Origin: Lentibacillus jeotgali
GTDB lineage: Bacteria; Bacillota; Bacilli; Bacillales; Amphibacillaceae
Assembly: GCF_000224785.1 (NCBI RefSeq)
Contig: NZ_AGAV01000012.1
Coordinates: forward strand, 1 to 64,000
Direction: 5' to 3'
Length of the DNA: 64,000 nt
Under the pieces are notes generated by a model, which was not told where the DNA came from, made no database searches, and was given only the letters and a program-made list of their open reading frames with translations. Positions 27,466-37,885 of the stretch are shown in pieces; position 1 is the stretch's first letter, and the number at the start of each line of letters is the position of its first letter. The position numbers and the translations under genes are program-made.

Positions 27466-28368
27466 ATGAGTGTATATGTTAATAAAGATACAAAAGTGAT
27501 TGTCCAGGGAATCACCGGTGGCACAGCCAAATTCCATACAAAACAAATGCTTGACTATGGTACCAAAATCGTTGGCGGTGTCACCCCGAAAAAAGGCGGT
27601 ACAGAAGTGGAAGGTGTACCTGTATTCAATACAGTACAGGATGCTGTTGACGAAACCGGCGCCAACGCATCTGTCGTTTATGTACCGGCACCAGCAGCAG
27701 CAGACGCTATTCTGGAAGCGGTAGACGCTGAATTGGACTTGGTAATTTGCATCACTGAACATATCCCGGTCATGGATATGGTGAAAGTAAAACGTGCCAT
27801 GGAAGGCAAGAAGACGCGTCTTGTAGGTCCAAACTGTCCGGGTGTCATCACAGCTGATGAAAGCAAGATTGGTATTATGCCGGGATATATTCATAAAAAA
27901 GGACATATCGGCGTTGTTTCCCGTTCAGGTACATTAACGTATGAAGCAGTGCATCAGCTATCCGAAGCTGGATATGGCCAGACGACCGCAGTCGGAATCG
28001 GCGGGGACCCTGTGAATGGCACAGACTTTATTGATGCTCTGACTGCTTTCAATGAAGATCCGGAAACAGAAGCTGTTGTTATGATCGGTGAAATCGGAGG
28101 TACGGCTGAGGAAGAAGCAGCCGAGTGGATAAAAGCCAATATGTCAAAACCAGTTGTAGGCTTTATCGGTGGCGCAACTGCACCTCCTGGAAAACGGATG
28201 GGGCATGCCGGGGCCATCATTTCAGGCGGTAAAGGGACAGCTGAAGAGAAAATTCGCATTATGAACGAATGCGGCGTTCAAACAGCAGATACACCGGCCG
28301 AAATTGGCGACACAATGATTAACGTCTTGAAAGAAAATGGTTTGCAGGAAAAATGCAAAACACACTGA
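27466..28368 (+). CDS. sucD: Succinyl-CoA synthetase, alpha subunit
   Basis: This subunit binds CoA and carries the phosphorylated histidine. The 300-residue protein begins [28 protein letters not shown], has the CoA-binding Rossmann fold, GPNCPGVIT and the active His in [25 protein letters not shown] precedes the ATG. It lies 251 bases after sucC because of the inserted repeat; it may depend on read-through from the sucC promoter. Confidence 0.96.
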   Translation: MSVYVNKDTKVIVQGITGGTAKFHTKQMLDYGTKIVGGVTPKKGGTEVEGVPVFNTVQDAVDETGANASVVYVPAPAAADAILEAVDAELDLVICITEHIPVMDMVKVKRAMEGKKTRLVGPNCPGVITADESKIGIMPGYIHKKGHIGVVSRSGTLTYEAVHQLSEAGYGQTTAVGIGGDPVNGTDFIDALTAFNEDPETEAVVMIGEIGGTAEEEAAEWIKANMSKPVVGFIGGATAPPGKRMGHAGAIISGGKGTAEEKIRIMNECGVQTADTPAEIGDTMINVLKENGLQEKCKTH

Positions 28369-28380
28369 TTACAATAAGCA

Positions 28381-28411
28381 GGAACCCAAAGATAACGCAT
28401 CTTTGGGTTCC
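28381..28411. terminator. Perfect 13-bp hairpin after sucD
   Basis: GGAACCCAAAGAT and ATCTTTGGGTTCC enclose a 5-base loop. The following sequence (GATATATTAT) is T-poor, so it may be a weak terminator or an mRNA-end stabilising hairpin. It sits 26 bases before dprA. Confidence 0.6.
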
Positions 28412-28437
28412 GATATATTATATAAGGGCGTGATTGA

Positions 28438-29340
28438 TTGGAAAAAATTCGTAAACGCTTAATCCATATTTGTCGGTGCCGCGGGGTCTCCCGCCGAACA
28501 ATAAGGAAGTTTGTCCGGTATGACCCCACACTGAAAACGGTCTACAAGCTGTCCGCTTCTGAAATTAGCCAGTTTTTTTCTCTCCCCATGAAAAAAGCCT
28601 CTTTATTTTACTCAGACCTCCGGAGCACAGCATTAATTTCCCAAATTAAGCATGAACTGAAATCAGTCAGGATAATAACAGCAGTTGACGATATCTATCC
28701 TTTTGTGTTAAAAACTATTAAAGATGCGCCGCTGGTATTATATGCCATTGGCAACACGCAATTAATGAATCAAAATCCGATACTGAGTGTGATTGGCACA
28801 CGTCGGCCCTCAGGCGAAGCAAAGGCCAAAATGCAAAAATACGTGCTGCCCTTAATTCAGGATAACTGGACGATCGCAAGTGGCATGGCTGCAGGCATTG
28901 ACAGCTACGCCCATCAGCTGGCCGTTCAATATGAGGGCAAAACGATAGCAGTGATGGGCAGCGGTTTTAATCATATTTACCCAAAACATAACATAGGGCT
29001 TTTCAAACAGATTGCTGCTAAAGGGTTATTGCTAACCGAATATCCCCCGGACACCCCGCCCGAACGCTTTCATTTTCCAGAACGCAATCGGATTATCAGC
29101 GGTTTAAGTTTTGGTACGTTTGTTATTGAGGCGACGAAAAAAAGTGGTACATTAATTACGGTTGACCAGGCTCTGGACCAAGGGAGAGAAGTTTATGCAC
29201 TTCCGGGCTCACCGTTAACACCGCATGCGGAAGGGTGTCATACAATGATTCAGGATGGTGCAAAACTCGTCCGGAGCCCGGATGATATTTTGGAAGATTG
29301 GGTGAGGATCGAACCAAATTGGGTTCATATGCACCAATAG
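28438..29340 (+). CDS. dprA: DNA processing protein DprA
   Basis: DprA protects incoming single-stranded DNA and loads RecA during natural transformation. The 300-residue protein has a helical N-terminal part and the Rossmann-like DprA domain with VIGTRRPSGEAK, SGMAAGIDSYAH, VMGSGFNHIYPKHN, TEYPPDTPPERFHFPERNRIISGLS and the C-terminal EGCHTMIQDGAKLV. The TTG start has AAGGGCGTGA upstream. Whether the organism is competent cannot be told from this gene. Confidence 0.92.
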   Translation: MEKIRKRLIHICRCRGVSRRTIRKFVRYDPTLKTVYKLSASEISQFFSLPMKKASLFYSDLRSTALISQIKHELKSVRIITAVDDIYPFVLKTIKDAPLVLYAIGNTQLMNQNPILSVIGTRRPSGEAKAKMQKYVLPLIQDNWTIASGMAAGIDSYAHQLAVQYEGKTIAVMGSGFNHIYPKHNIGLFKQIAAKGLLLTEYPPDTPPERFHFPERNRIISGLSFGTFVIEATKKSGTLITVDQALDQGREVYALPGSPLTPHAEGCHTMIQDGAKLVRSPDDILEDWVRIEPNWVHMHQ

Positions 29341-29355
29341 AAATTCATAACATGT

Positions 29356-29384
29356 TTGACAAACACTGTGTAACTATTTAATAT
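29356..29384 (+). promoter_or_regulatory. SigA-type promoter of topA
   Basis: A consensus TTGACA (29356-29361) and TAATAT (29379-29384) have a 17-base spacer, 52 bases before the topA start. Confidence 0.75.
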
Positions 29385-29436
29385 TAGTGAAGATTTTTCA
29401 ATTCAACTTATGGATGCAAATCTGGGAGGAAACGAT

Positions 29437-31515
29437 ATGTCTGACTACCTCGTGATCGTGGAATCGCCAGCAAAAGCGAAAACGATCGAACGATATTTGG
29501 GTAAAAAATATAAAGTAAAAGCTTCAATGGGTCATGTCCGTGATTTGCCAAAAAGTCAAACGGGCGTTGATCCGGATGACTCATTCAAGCCGAAATACAT
29601 TACGGTCCGTGGCAAAGGTGATGTTCTGAAAGAATTAAGATCGGCTGCGAAAAAAGCCAAGAAAGTTTACCTTGCAGCAGACCCCGACAGGGAAGGGGAA
29701 GCCATTGCCTGGCATTTGGCCTACGCTTTAAACGTTGATGAAAATTCAAAATGCCGGGTTGTTTTTAATGAAATCACAAAAGATGCCATCAAAGAATCCT
29801 TCAAACATCCACGTTCCATAGATGGTGATCTGGTTGATGCACAGCAAGCCAGACGTATTCTTGACCGCCTTGTCGGATACAAAATCAGTCCGCTGTTATG
29901 GAAAAAAGTTAAAAAAGGTCTGAGTGCCGGCAGAGTTCAATCAGTAGCCGTAAGATTGATCATTGACCGTGAAAAAGAAATTGAGAATTTCAAGCCCGAA
30001 GAGTACTGGTCGATTGATGCCCAGTTTCAAAAAGACAGTGAGACGTTTGAAGGGGCTTTCTATGGAATCGACGGCAAAAAACAGGACTTAAAATCTGAAG
30101 ACGATGTAAAAGCGGTTACTGAAAAACTGGAAGGGAAGAAATTCTCGGTTGATAAAGTGAACAAACGCGAACGTAAACGCAATCCGGCGAAACCATTTAC
30201 AACGTCATCATTGCAGCAGGAAGCTGCCCGTAAACTTAACTTCCGCGCCAAAAAGACGATGATGGTAGCCCAGCAGCTTTACGAAGGAATCGATTTGGGT
30301 AAAAAAGCCGGCGGTATTACCGGTTTAATCACGTATATGCGAACCGATTCAACCAGAATTTCAGAAACAGCCAAACAGGAAGCAAAAGGCTATATTGAGG
30401 ATAATTATGGCCAAAGCTATAAAGGTTATTCTAAGAAAGCTGGCAAAAAAGAAGGGGCACAGGATGCCCACGAAGCGGTTCGCCCAACATCAATCATGCG
30501 TGATCCGAAATCCCTGAAAAATTTGCTGTCGCGTGATCAATACCGTCTTTATAAGCTAATCTGGGAAAGATTTCTTGCAAGCCAGATGTCGCCGGCAGTC
30601 ATGGATACGATGACTGTGCATCTGCTGAATAATGGGATTGAATTTCGTGCCACAGGCTCCAAAGTAAAATTTAAAGGGTTTATGAAGGTATATGTAGAAG
30701 GCACCGATGACAAGAAAAAACATGAAAATAAATATTTACCTGACTTGTCTGAGGGCATGGTAGTGAATGCCAAGGAGATCACACCGAACCAGCACTTCAC
30801 CCAGCCGCCGCCAAGATATACCGAAGCACGACTGGTGCGCACGATGGAAGAACAAGGTATTGGACGGCCTTCAACGTACGCGCCGACTTTGGACACGGTT
30901 CAGCGACGAGGCTATGTGCAGCTGGACAATAAACGGTTTGTTCCGACTGAACTTGGTGAAATCATAAATGATATATTGAAAGAATTTTTCCCACAAATCA
31001 TTGATATTGATTTCACCGCCAAGATGGAAGAGGATCTGGATTCCATTGAGGAGGGAAAAACAGAGTGGATCAAGGTACTGGATGACTTTTACGGTGGTTT
31101 TAGACAGCGCCTGGAAAAAGCCGAACAGGAAATGGAAAAGATCGAAATCCGTGATGAACCGGCAGGGATCACATGTGAAAACTGCGGGCATGAAATGGTG
31201 TATAAAATGGGGAGGTACGGCAAATTCCTGGCTTGCTCCAATTTTCCTGAATGCCGTAACACAAAACCGATTTTAAAGAAAATCGGTGTGACATGCCCTA
31301 AATGTAAACAGGGTGACGTAGTAGAACGAAAATCAAAAAAGAACCGAAAATTTTACGGTTGTGACCGTTATCCGGAATGTGATTTCGTTTCTTGGGATAA
31401 GCCGATTTCAAGACCATGCCCGAAATGTGACGCATTACTTGTGGAAAAGAAAACAAAGAAGGAAACGCGTGTGCAATGTACAAATTGCGATTATAAAGAA
31501 ACTGAAGAAAATTAA
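29437..31515 (+). CDS. topA: DNA topoisomerase I
   Basis: This type IA topoisomerase relaxes negative supercoils. The 692-residue protein has an N-terminal TOPRIM domain ([34 protein letters not shown]), the nucleophile Tyr300 in [25 protein letters not shown], and three C-terminal four-cysteine zinc fingers ([21 protein letters not shown] and [10 protein letters not shown]). The ATG at 29437 follows GGGAGGA; a more distant in-frame ATG at 29410 has no site. A terminator follows directly. Confidence 0.96.
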   Translation: MSDYLVIVESPAKAKTIERYLGKKYKVKASMGHVRDLPKSQTGVDPDDSFKPKYITVRGKGDVLKELRSAAKKAKKVYLAADPDREGEAIAWHLAYALNVDENSKCRVVFNEITKDAIKESFKHPRSIDGDLVDAQQARRILDRLVGYKISPLLWKKVKKGLSAGRVQSVAVRLIIDREKEIENFKPEEYWSIDAQFQKDSETFEGAFYGIDGKKQDLKSEDDVKAVTEKLEGKKFSVDKVNKRERKRNPAKPFTTSSLQQEAARKLNFRAKKTMMVAQQLYEGIDLGKKAGGITGLITYMRTDSTRISETAKQEAKGYIEDNYGQSYKGYSKKAGKKEGAQDAHEAVRPTSIMRDPKSLKNLLSRDQYRLYKLIWERFLASQMSPAVMDTMTVHLLNNGIEFRATGSKVKFKGFMKVYVEGTDDKKKHENKYLPDLSEGMVVNAKEITPNQHFTQPPPRYTEARLVRTMEEQGIGRPSTYAPTLDTVQRRGYVQLDNKRFVPTELGEIINDILKEFFPQIIDIDFTAKMEEDLDSIEEGKTEWIKVLDDFYGGFRQRLEKAEQEMEKIEIRDEPAGITCENCGHEMVYKMGRYGKFLACSNFPECRNTKPILKKIGVTCPKCKQGDVVERKSKKNRKFYGCDRYPECDFVSWDKPISRPCPKCDALLVEKKTKKETRVQCTNCDYKETEEN

Positions 31516-31541
31516 CTGCCTGGCTGCCAGGCAGTTTTTTT
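31514..31541 (+). terminator. Intrinsic terminator after topA
   Basis: AACTGCCTGG and CCAGGCAGTT form a perfect 10-bp stem with a 3-base loop, followed by a T-run. The stem includes the topA stop codon. Confidence 0.9.
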
Positions 31542-31633
31542 GGCAGTTAAGAAAGTCTAAATACTTTCTTACTGCATAAGGGCAACTAAGGCTTTCGCCA
31601 TAAAAGCTTGGCGATAAGCCAAGTTTTCTTAGA
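31541..31633 (+). repeat. Dispersed two-hairpin repeat, copy 2
   Basis: The first hairpin pairs GCAGTTAAGAAAGT with ACTTTCTTACTGC, then comes ATAAGGGCAACTAA. The second hairpin pairs GGCTTTCGCCA with TGGCGATAAGCC. It begins inside the T-run of the topA terminator and is the best-formed copy in the window. Confidence 0.85.
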
Positions 31634-31724
31634 AAAATTGGGGTAATTTAGTGTACGAAGTGAAGAGGTCTATCACATTTTGTTCATAGGAATGAAAGTT
31701 TTTTGATAATTCTATTGTTAACGA

Positions 31725-31753
31725 TTGACTATTTTCAATCAAACAGATATAAT
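31725..31753 (+). promoter_or_regulatory. Near-consensus SigA promoter upstream of xerC
   Basis: TTGACT (31725-31730) and a perfect TATAAT (31748-31753) have a 17-base spacer. The predicted start point is about 180 bases before xerC, leaving an unexplained long leader or a separate small transcript. Confidence 0.75.
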
Positions 31754-31885
31754 TGCGCATTGGTAAGGTAATTTACTTGACAGTATCCTGGATCAATCAG
31801 GTACAGCCAGTTTAATTACGCATAACTTAGGTTTTCTGCAGGAATACGCCTGTTTCTGAATTTTATCATAATTTTGTCAAGTTTA

Positions 31886-31914
31886 TTGCATTCAGACAAT
31901 TTATGTGGTATGCT
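31886..31914 (+). promoter_or_regulatory. Second promoter, proximal to xerC
   Basis: TTGCAT (31886-31891) and TATGCT (31909-31914) are 17 bases apart and end 27 bases before the xerC start. Confidence 0.6.
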
Positions 31915-31941
31915 TTATTCGCTGTGAAGCGGGGTGTAAGT

Positions 31942-32850
31942 TTGAATATCTTTACAGAGCTTAGTAAAGCATTTAAAGAGTATTTACAAATTGAAAAGAA
32001 TGCTTCACCATTTACCATTAAATATTATATGGAAGATTTGCATCGTTTTTTTGCTTTTTTGGATGAAGAAGCGGTCAGCCGCCTTGAGGATGTTGATCAT
32101 CAGCTGATTCGCATATACCTTACAAGGCTTTATGACAATAAGTTGGGGCGAAGATCTGTGTCCCGAAAGGTATCCAGCCTTAAAAGCTTTTATCGCTACC
32201 TCGAGCGTCATAATCATGTGGAAGATAACCCGTTCATCTACGTAAGTCTTCCAAAAATCGAAAAGTCTATACCGGGATTTTTATACATGGAAGAACTGGA
32301 AAAACTGTTTGAAGTAAATGATTTAACTGATCCACTGGGGCAGCGCAACCAAGCATTGATTGAAACGCTTTATGCGACTGGCATACGTGTCAGCGAATGC
32401 CGGAGAATGAAGCTTTCGGATATTGATTTCACCATCGGTACTATGTTCATTAAAGGCAAAGGGAATAAAGAACGGTATATGCCTTTCGGCCGTTTTGCCG
32501 AAATTGCCTTGGAAACATACATAAATGATGGGAGAGAAACATTGCTGAAAAAGTCCGGTTCTGCTTCGGATGCTGTCTTTCTGAATGCAAGAGGCGGTCC
32601 GCTGACTGCCAGGGGAATCAGTACAATTTTGGATAAAATGGTCAAAAAGGCCGCTATGACCGTTCATGTACACCCACATAAATTACGTCATACATTTGCA
32701 ACCCATATGTTAAATGAGGGTGCTGACCTTCGAACGGTTCAGGAGTTGCTTGGGCATGAGAATTTATCATCGACCCAGATATATACCCATGTAACCAAGG
32801 ATCGTCTGCGTCAGGTATACATGAATAGTCATCCGAGAGCAAAAGGATAA
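31942..32850 (+). CDS. xerC: Tyrosine recombinase XerC (CodV type)
   Basis: XerC with XerD resolves chromosome dimers at dif. The 302-residue protein has the N-terminal SAM-like core-binding domain and a catalytic domain with Arg in ATGIRVSE, Lys in KGKGNKERY, HKLRHTFATH, LGHENLSSTQ and the nucleophile Tyr in IYTHV. The TTG at 31942 is chosen because GGGGTG lies 5 bases upstream and the protein then begins like B. subtilis CodV. It heads xerC-hslV-hslU-codY. Confidence 0.94.
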   Translation: MNIFTELSKAFKEYLQIEKNASPFTIKYYMEDLHRFFAFLDEEAVSRLEDVDHQLIRIYLTRLYDNKLGRRSVSRKVSSLKSFYRYLERHNHVEDNPFIYVSLPKIEKSIPGFLYMEELEKLFEVNDLTDPLGQRNQALIETLYATGIRVSECRRMKLSDIDFTIGTMFIKGKGNKERYMPFGRFAEIALETYINDGRETLLKKSGSASDAVFLNARGGPLTARGISTILDKMVKKAAMTVHVHPHKLRHTFATHMLNEGADLRTVQELLGHENLSSTQIYTHVTKDRLRQVYMNSHPRAKG

Positions 32851-32874
32851 TCTTCTCAGGAAGAGGTGATAAAT

Positions 32875-33420
32875 GTGGCAGCTGAGATGCATGCGACAAC
32901 AATCTTCGCTGTAAAGCATAATGGTCAGTGCGCAATGAGTGGTGACGGGCAAGTTACATTGGGTAATGCCGTTGTCATGAAACATAAAGCACAAAAGGTC
33001 CGTACCTTGTATAAGGGGCAGGTTCTTGCGGGATTTGCAGGGTCTGTAGCTGATGCATTTACTTTATTTGAAAAATTTGAAGGGAAACTGGAAGCATTTG
33101 ATGGTAACCTCGCCAGAGCTGCAGTGGAATTGGCAAAAGAATGGCGCAGTGACAAAGTCCTTCGCAGGCTGGAAGCTATGCTCATCGTTATGAACAAGGA
33201 AAAAATGTTTCTTGTGTCGGGAACCGGTGAGGTTATTGAGCCTGATGATGGAATTCTTGCAATTGGTTCAGGCGGGAACTATGCATTGAGTGCCGGCAGG
33301 GCATTAGTCAGACACGGGAGCGGGCTTTCAGCTAAGGAAATTGCCCAAAGAGCTCTTGAGATTGCCGGCGAAATATGTATCTATACAAATGACTATATCA
33401 CTCTGGAGGTACTTGATTAA
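32875..33420 (+). CDS. hslV: ATP-dependent protease subunit HslV (ClpQ)
   Basis: HslV is the proteolytic chamber of the HslVU protease. The 181-residue protein has [25 protein letters not shown] near the N-terminus; in most of the family the first Thr of TTI becomes the catalytic N-terminus after processing. [14 protein letters not shown] and [14 protein letters not shown] are typical. The GTG at 32875 follows AGAGGTGA by 6 bases. With this start a short propeptide precedes the TTI. Confidence 0.93.
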   Translation: MAAEMHATTIFAVKHNGQCAMSGDGQVTLGNAVVMKHKAQKVRTLYKGQVLAGFAGSVADAFTLFEKFEGKLEAFDGNLARAAVELAKEWRSDKVLRRLEAMLIVMNKEKMFLVSGTGEVIEPDDGILAIGSGGNYALSAGRALVRHGSGLSAKEIAQRALEIAGEICIYTNDYITLEVLD

Positions 33421-33437
33421 TAAGGAGGCCTTTGTTA

Positions 33438-34835
33438 ATGGGGATTGATTATACTCCCAAACAAATCGTGGAGCAGCTGGATCACTATATAGTAGGTCAG
33501 TCGGAGGCCAAAAAATCAGTTGCCGTGGCGTTGAGAAACCGATACCGCCGGATGAAGCTTGACGAAAAAATCAAAGATGAGATCGTACCGAAAAATATTT
33601 TGATGATCGGCCCTACCGGGGTCGGGAAAACTGAGATTGCGCGACGGCTGGCAAGTATGGTTAGTGCGCCTTTTGTAAAAGTTGAAGCGACCAAATTTAC
33701 TGAGGTTGGCTACGTTGGCCGTGATGTTGAATCAATGGTACGTGATTTGGTGGAAATGTCTTTGCGTATGGTCAAGGAAGAAAAAATGAGTGAAGTAAAA
33801 GATCGTGCGGAAGGTGAAGCAAATAAAAGACTTGTCGAACTGCTTGTGCCACAGGAAAAAAAACAAAACAATATGAAAAACCCGTTTGAAATGTTGTTTT
33901 CGGCGCAGGAAGATACTGATGACGATTCTGAATCGGCACCAAAAGACGATGAAATCAGAAATAAGCGGAAGCGGGTAGAACACCAGCTAGCGTTGGGGGA
34001 ATTAGAAGATCGGATTGTAACGGTTGAGATTGAGGAATTGCCGCCGTCGATGTTTGACATGCTCCAGGGTTCAGGAATGGAACAAATGGGTATGAATATG
34101 CAGGATGCGCTTGGCCAGTTCATGCCGAAAAAGAAGAAGACACGAAAACTTCCTGTATCTGAAGCGAGAAAAGTACTGACAACCCAGGAAGCCCAAAAGC
34201 TTGTTGATATGGAAGAAGCAGCGCAGGAGGCAATCAACCGTGCTGAGCAGTCCGGGATATTATTTATTGACGAGATTGATAAAGTCACCGGAGAACAAGG
34301 CGGCAGTTCAGCAAATGTATCACGTGAAGGCGTACAGCGTGATATATTGCCGATTGTTGAAGGATCCACGGTTGTTACAAAGCATGGACCCGTCAAGACG
34401 AACCATATGCTGTTTATTGCAGCGGGTGCATTCCATACAGCAAAACCATCCGATTTGATACCGGAACTCCAGGGGCGATTCCCAATCCGTGTTGAGCTGG
34501 AGAAGCTGGTTGTTGAAGATTTTAAACGGATTTTAAAGGAGCCATCCAATGCCTTATTGAAACAATATTCAGCATTATTAAAAACAGAAGGTATAAACGT
34601 TGTGTTTACAGACCAAGCTGTAAATAGATTGGCAGAAATTGCCTTTCAGGTTAATCAGGAAACGGATAACATTGGTGCAAGAAGACTCCATACGATACTT
34701 GAAAAGCTTCTTGAAGACTTATCGTTTGAAGCCCCTGACATTAACATGGATACGGTTGAGATTACGGATGGCTATGTGGACGAAAAACTAAGCAACATCA
34801 TAAAAAATAAAGATCTAAGTCAATTTATTCTTTAA
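33438..34835 (+). CDS. hslU: ATP-dependent protease ATPase subunit HslU (ClpY)
   Basis: HslU is the AAA+ unfoldase that feeds HslV. The 465-residue protein starts [21 protein letters not shown], has Walker [10 protein letters not shown] from residue 58, an acidic I domain (about 130-230), Walker B LFIDEIDK and the C-terminal tail ending LSQFIL that docks into HslV. AAGGAGG precedes the ATG by 9 bases. Confidence 0.95.
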   Translation: MGIDYTPKQIVEQLDHYIVGQSEAKKSVAVALRNRYRRMKLDEKIKDEIVPKNILMIGPTGVGKTEIARRLASMVSAPFVKVEATKFTEVGYVGRDVESMVRDLVEMSLRMVKEEKMSEVKDRAEGEANKRLVELLVPQEKKQNNMKNPFEMLFSAQEDTDDDSESAPKDDEIRNKRKRVEHQLALGELEDRIVTVEIEELPPSMFDMLQGSGMEQMGMNMQDALGQFMPKKKKTRKLPVSEARKVLTTQEAQKLVDMEEAAQEAINRAEQSGILFIDEIDKVTGEQGGSSANVSREGVQRDILPIVEGSTVVTKHGPVKTNHMLFIAAGAFHTAKPSDLIPELQGRFPIRVELEKLVVEDFKRILKEPSNALLKQYSALLKTEGINVVFTDQAVNRLAEIAFQVNQETDNIGARRLHTILEKLLEDLSFEAPDINMDTVEITDGYVDEKLSNIIKNKDLSQFIL

Positions 34836-34858
34836 GTGTATGAAATGGAGGAACTAAA

Positions 34859-35638
34859 ATGGAACTTTTGGAACGCGCAAGAAAAATTAATGCAATGCTG
34901 CAGAAAACAACGGGCAAATCGGTGAACTTCAACGATATGTCTGCCACACTCAGAGATGTCATCAAAGGAAATATCTTCATAGTCAGCAGACGAGGTAAGC
35001 TGTTGGGTTACGCGATTAATCAGGAAATTGAAAATGAGCGAATGAAATCGATGCTCGAAGAAAGACAATTCCCTGAAGAGTATACACATGGCTTGTTCAA
35101 TATCTATGAAACAACTGCAAACTTGGATATTGACAGCCCGTTCACAGCGTTCCCGGTAGAAAATCGTGAGTTATTCAAGAGTGGCTTGACTACTATTGTC
35201 CCAATAATTGGCGGCGGTGAACGGCTGGGAACTCTTGTGTTAAGCAGGCTCTCAGATAGTTTCGGTGAAGACGATTTGCTTCTCGGTGAATACGGTGCGA
35301 CTGTTGTCGGAATGGAAATCCTGCATGAAAAAACAGAAGAAATTGAAGTCGAAGCCAGGAGTAAGGCTGTTGTACAAATGGCAATCAGCTCACTATCATA
35401 CAGTGAACTGGAAGCAATCGATCATATCTTTGAAGAACTTAACGGGTCCGAAGGCTTGCTTGTTGCCAGTAAGATAGCCGACAGAGTCGGGATCACCAGA
35501 TCGGTTATCGTTAACGCCCTAAGAAAACTTGAGAGTGCCGGCGTTATTGAATCCCGTTCACTTGGTATGAAAGGAACGTATATCAAAGTACTAAATGATA
35601 AGTTCCTTGTTGAATTGGAAAAGCTTCGTTCCAGATAA
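34859..35638 (+). CDS. codY: GTP-sensing global repressor CodY
   Basis: CodY represses stationary-phase, amino acid and virulence-type genes when GTP and branched-chain amino acids are plentiful. The 259 residues equal the family length. The N-terminal GAF domain binds effector ([15 protein letters not shown] to about 155). The C-terminal winged HTH is [38 protein letters not shown] precedes the ATG. In B. subtilis the flagellar operon follows; here a terminator and then rpsB follow. Confidence 0.97.
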   Translation: MELLERARKINAMLQKTTGKSVNFNDMSATLRDVIKGNIFIVSRRGKLLGYAINQEIENERMKSMLEERQFPEEYTHGLFNIYETTANLDIDSPFTAFPVENRELFKSGLTTIVPIIGGGERLGTLVLSRLSDSFGEDDLLLGEYGATVVGMEILHEKTEEIEVEARSKAVVQMAISSLSYSELEAIDHIFEELNGSEGLLVASKIADRVGITRSVIVNALRKLESAGVIESRSLGMKGTYIKVLNDKFLVELEKLRSR

Positions 35639-35647
35639 GAGTTCTTT

Positions 35648-35678
35648 AAACGGTTATCACACGATAACCGTTTTTTAG
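35648..35678 (+). terminator. Intrinsic terminator after codY
   Basis: AAACGGTTATC and GATAACCGTTT form a perfect 11-bp stem with a 4-base loop and a following T-run. Confidence 0.9.
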
Positions 35679-35732
35679 AGAGCTGAGACATATCAATAAT
35701 GTCTTGCCCCCATGAGTGTAACTAAGATTTTT
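35679..35732 (+). repeat. Degenerate relic of the dispersed repeat, copy 5
   Basis: A hairpin (GAGACAT with ATGTCTT) is followed by ATGAGTGTAACTAAGATTTTT, corresponding to ATAAGTGCAACTAAGGCTTT of the full copies (about 17 of 21 bases from the preceding C). It again sits directly after a terminator. Confidence 0.45.
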
Positions 35733-36019
35733 AAATTAAGAGAGCCTAAATGTATGACCAGGCGCAGCTCATACGCCGACTGAACTGCACCTGGACGTGC
35801 CAGAGCTGATTTTAAAAAATGACAAGAAACCGCATAATAATCCTTGATTGGTCATGATTGTTATGATATATTTACTTTTGGTGTAATACTGTGTTCACAA
35901 TTGGACGTGGACATAAATACACACGCTCAGTTATTTGCATGCTGGGTGCCATTTTTAGGAATGGTCTTTATGCAAAGATGATCTGAAGCGGAGGAAAAAA
36001 CCATTAGGAGGAATTTTTA
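35733..36019. other. Intergenic region codY-rpsB with rpsB leader
   Basis: No gene is visible in the space that carries the flagellar/chemotaxis operon in B. subtilis. It contains the rpsB promoter and an untranslated leader of about 140 bases. Confidence 0.6.
35844..35872 (+). promoter_or_regulatory. SigA-type promoter of rpsB-tsf
   Basis: TTGATT (35844-35849) and TATATT (35867-35872) have a 17-base spacer. Transcription would start near 35879, leaving a leader of about 140 bases. Confidence 0.65.
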
Positions 36020-36787
36020 ATGTCAGTAATTTCTATGAAGCAATTGCTGGAAGCTGGTGTACATTTTGGACATCAGACACGCCGTTGGAATCCAAAGATG
36101 AAAAAATACATCTTTACAGAACGTAACGGGATTTATATCATTGACCTGCAAAAAACGGTCAAGAAAGTTGACGAAGCGTATAATTATGTAAAAGACATTG
36201 CTGCAAATGGCGGCTCAGTTCTTTTCGTAGGTACAAAGAAACAGGCGCAGGATTCTGTTCGCGATGAAGCAACCCGTTCCGGTATGTTTTATGTGAACCA
36301 GCGCTGGCTGGGCGGAACGTTGACGAACTTTCAGACGATCCGAAAGCGTATCAACCGCTTGAAGGATATTGAACGAATGGAAGAGGATGGCACTTTCGAT
36401 GTGCTTCCTAAAAAAGAAGTTGTCGGCCTGATGAAAGAAAAAGACCGTCTTGTTAAGTTTTTAGGCGGAATCAAAGAAATGAACAAGCTTCCGGACGCTA
36501 TGTTTGTGATCGATCCACGCAAAGAGCGTATTGCAATTGCCGAAGCACATAAATTGAATATCCCGATTATCGCAATGGTTGATACAAATTGCGATCCAGA
36601 TGAAATTGATTTTGTGATTCCGGCAAATGATGATGCAATTCGTGCTGTGAAGCTGATGACTTCCAAAATGGCAGATGCTATTCTAGAAGTAAAACAAGGC
36701 GAAGAAACAGAAGAAGTGCAAACCGAAGAAGCACAGTCTGAAGAAGAGGAAGCAGTTACCGCAGAAACTGAAACAAATAAAGAATAG
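36020..36787 (+). CDS. rpsB: 30S ribosomal protein S2
   Basis: S2 binds the 30S platform late in assembly and stabilises S1-type interactions. The 255-residue protein starts [27 protein letters not shown] and contains [18 protein letters not shown] and [16 protein letters not shown]. The last 25 or so residues are Glu-rich, which is common in halotolerant Bacillaceae. AGGAGG precedes the ATG. Confidence 0.97.
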   Translation: MSVISMKQLLEAGVHFGHQTRRWNPKMKKYIFTERNGIYIIDLQKTVKKVDEAYNYVKDIAANGGSVLFVGTKKQAQDSVRDEATRSGMFYVNQRWLGGTLTNFQTIRKRINRLKDIERMEEDGTFDVLPKKEVVGLMKEKDRLVKFLGGIKEMNKLPDAMFVIDPRKERIAIAEAHKLNIPIIAMVDTNCDPDEIDFVIPANDDAIRAVKLMTSKMADAILEVKQGEETEEVQTEEAQSEEEEAVTAETETNKE

Positions 36788-36802
36788 CAATGTAAAAAGG
36801 AC

Positions 36803-36840
36803 AGGTGATAAGGGGATAGAGCCTTTTATCACCTTTTTTT
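36803..36840 (+). terminator. Intrinsic terminator or attenuator between rpsB and tsf
   Basis: AGGTGATAA pairs with TTATCACCT, followed by TTTTTTT. Since tsf is usually co-transcribed with rpsB, partial read-through is likely and would lower tsf relative to rpsB. Confidence 0.8.
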
Positions 36841-36878
36841 CAAGGAAATAAATAATTGAATATCAAGGAGGAGTTATT

Positions 36879-37763
36879 ATGGCGATTACGGCAAAATTAG
36901 TTAAAGACCTTCGTGAGAAAACCGGTGCTGGAATGATGGATTGTAAAAAAGCCCTTCAGGAAACTGACGGTGATATGGATAAGGCAATTGAATTCCTGCG
37001 TGAAAAAGGAATGGCGAAAGCCGCGAAAAAAGCAGATCGTATTGCTGCTGAAGGTTTAGCGCACATTGAGCTTAACGAGAATACAGCAGTGCTTTTGGAA
37101 GTCAACTGTGAAACTGACTTTGTCACTAAAAATGAACAGTTCAAGGAATTGCTGTCGGAACTTGGCAAACACATTGCCAAACAAAAACCAGAAACAGTTG
37201 AAGAAGCCCTCAGTCAGGAACTTCATGGTGATGGCGAGATAGTCGAAAAATATATTAATGCGACTGTCGGTAAAATCGGTGAGAAAATTTCACTTCGTCG
37301 TTTCTCTTTAATGGAAAAAACAGATAATGATGCATTTGGCGCATATCTTCATATGGGTGGTGCAATCGGTGTTCTGACACTGCTTGAAGGCACTACGGAC
37401 GAAGAGCTTGCTAAAGACATTGCCATGCATACTGCCGCGGTAAGCCCGCGCTATGTTTCAAGAGATGATGTTCCGGAGCAAGAAGTCAACAGCGAACGCG
37501 AAGTACTGAAGACTCAGGCATTGAATGAAGGCAAGCCTGAGCATATCGTTGAGAAAATGGTCGAGGGCCGTCTTAGCAAGTTCTTTGAAGAGATTTGCCT
37601 CCTGGAACAAAACTTTGTAAAGGATCCGGATCAGAAAGTGAAAAAATATGTATCTGATAAAGGTGCATCAGTCAAAACGTTCACCCGCTATGCAGTAGGT
37701 GAAGGTATGGAAAAACGCGAAGAAAACTTTGCTGAAGAAGTCAAGAACCAAATGAAAAAATAG
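36879..37763 (+). CDS. tsf: Elongation factor Ts
   Basis: EF-Ts exchanges GDP for GTP on EF-Tu. The 294-residue protein has the N-terminal UBA-like module ([22 protein letters not shown]), the [10 protein letters not shown] segment of the core and the C-terminal module ending [18 protein letters not shown] precedes the ATG. Confidence 0.97.
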   Translation: MAITAKLVKDLREKTGAGMMDCKKALQETDGDMDKAIEFLREKGMAKAAKKADRIAAEGLAHIELNENTAVLLEVNCETDFVTKNEQFKELLSELGKHIAKQKPETVEEALSQELHGDGEIVEKYINATVGKIGEKISLRRFSLMEKTDNDAFGAYLHMGGAIGVLTLLEGTTDEELAKDIAMHTAAVSPRYVSRDDVPEQEVNSEREVLKTQALNEGKPEHIVEKMVEGRLSKFFEEICLLEQNFVKDPDQKVKKYVSDKGASVKTFTRYAVGEGMEKREENFAEEVKNQMKK

Positions 37764-37885
37764 TGAATCAGAAACGGAATGGGGGAACACGGTATGGTGG
37801 TTCCCTATTTCGCTAATACATGAGAATTACAGCGACAAGACCTTTATTGATACTTAATAACACTATAATCCCGATGGAGGTAATC

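Larger units (their letters stand above)
31634..31941. other. Intergenic region where trmFO is expected
   Basis: No gene is visible between the repeat and xerC. The stretch contains two good promoters (31725-31753 and 31886-31914) and, between them, about 130 bases with small hairpins (CCTG/CAGG twice) and no open frame with a ribosome binding site. In B. subtilis trmFO lies here. Confidence 0.6.

Noticed and set aside
27224-27530. Minus-strand frames across the sucC-sucD repeat
   Set aside because: They derive from the repeat element and sucD antisense; no family match or translation signals.
33710-34549. Long minus-strand open frame of 279 codons inside hslU
   Set aside because: Composition is the shadow of the codon pattern of hslU; no ribosome binding site and no family resemblance.
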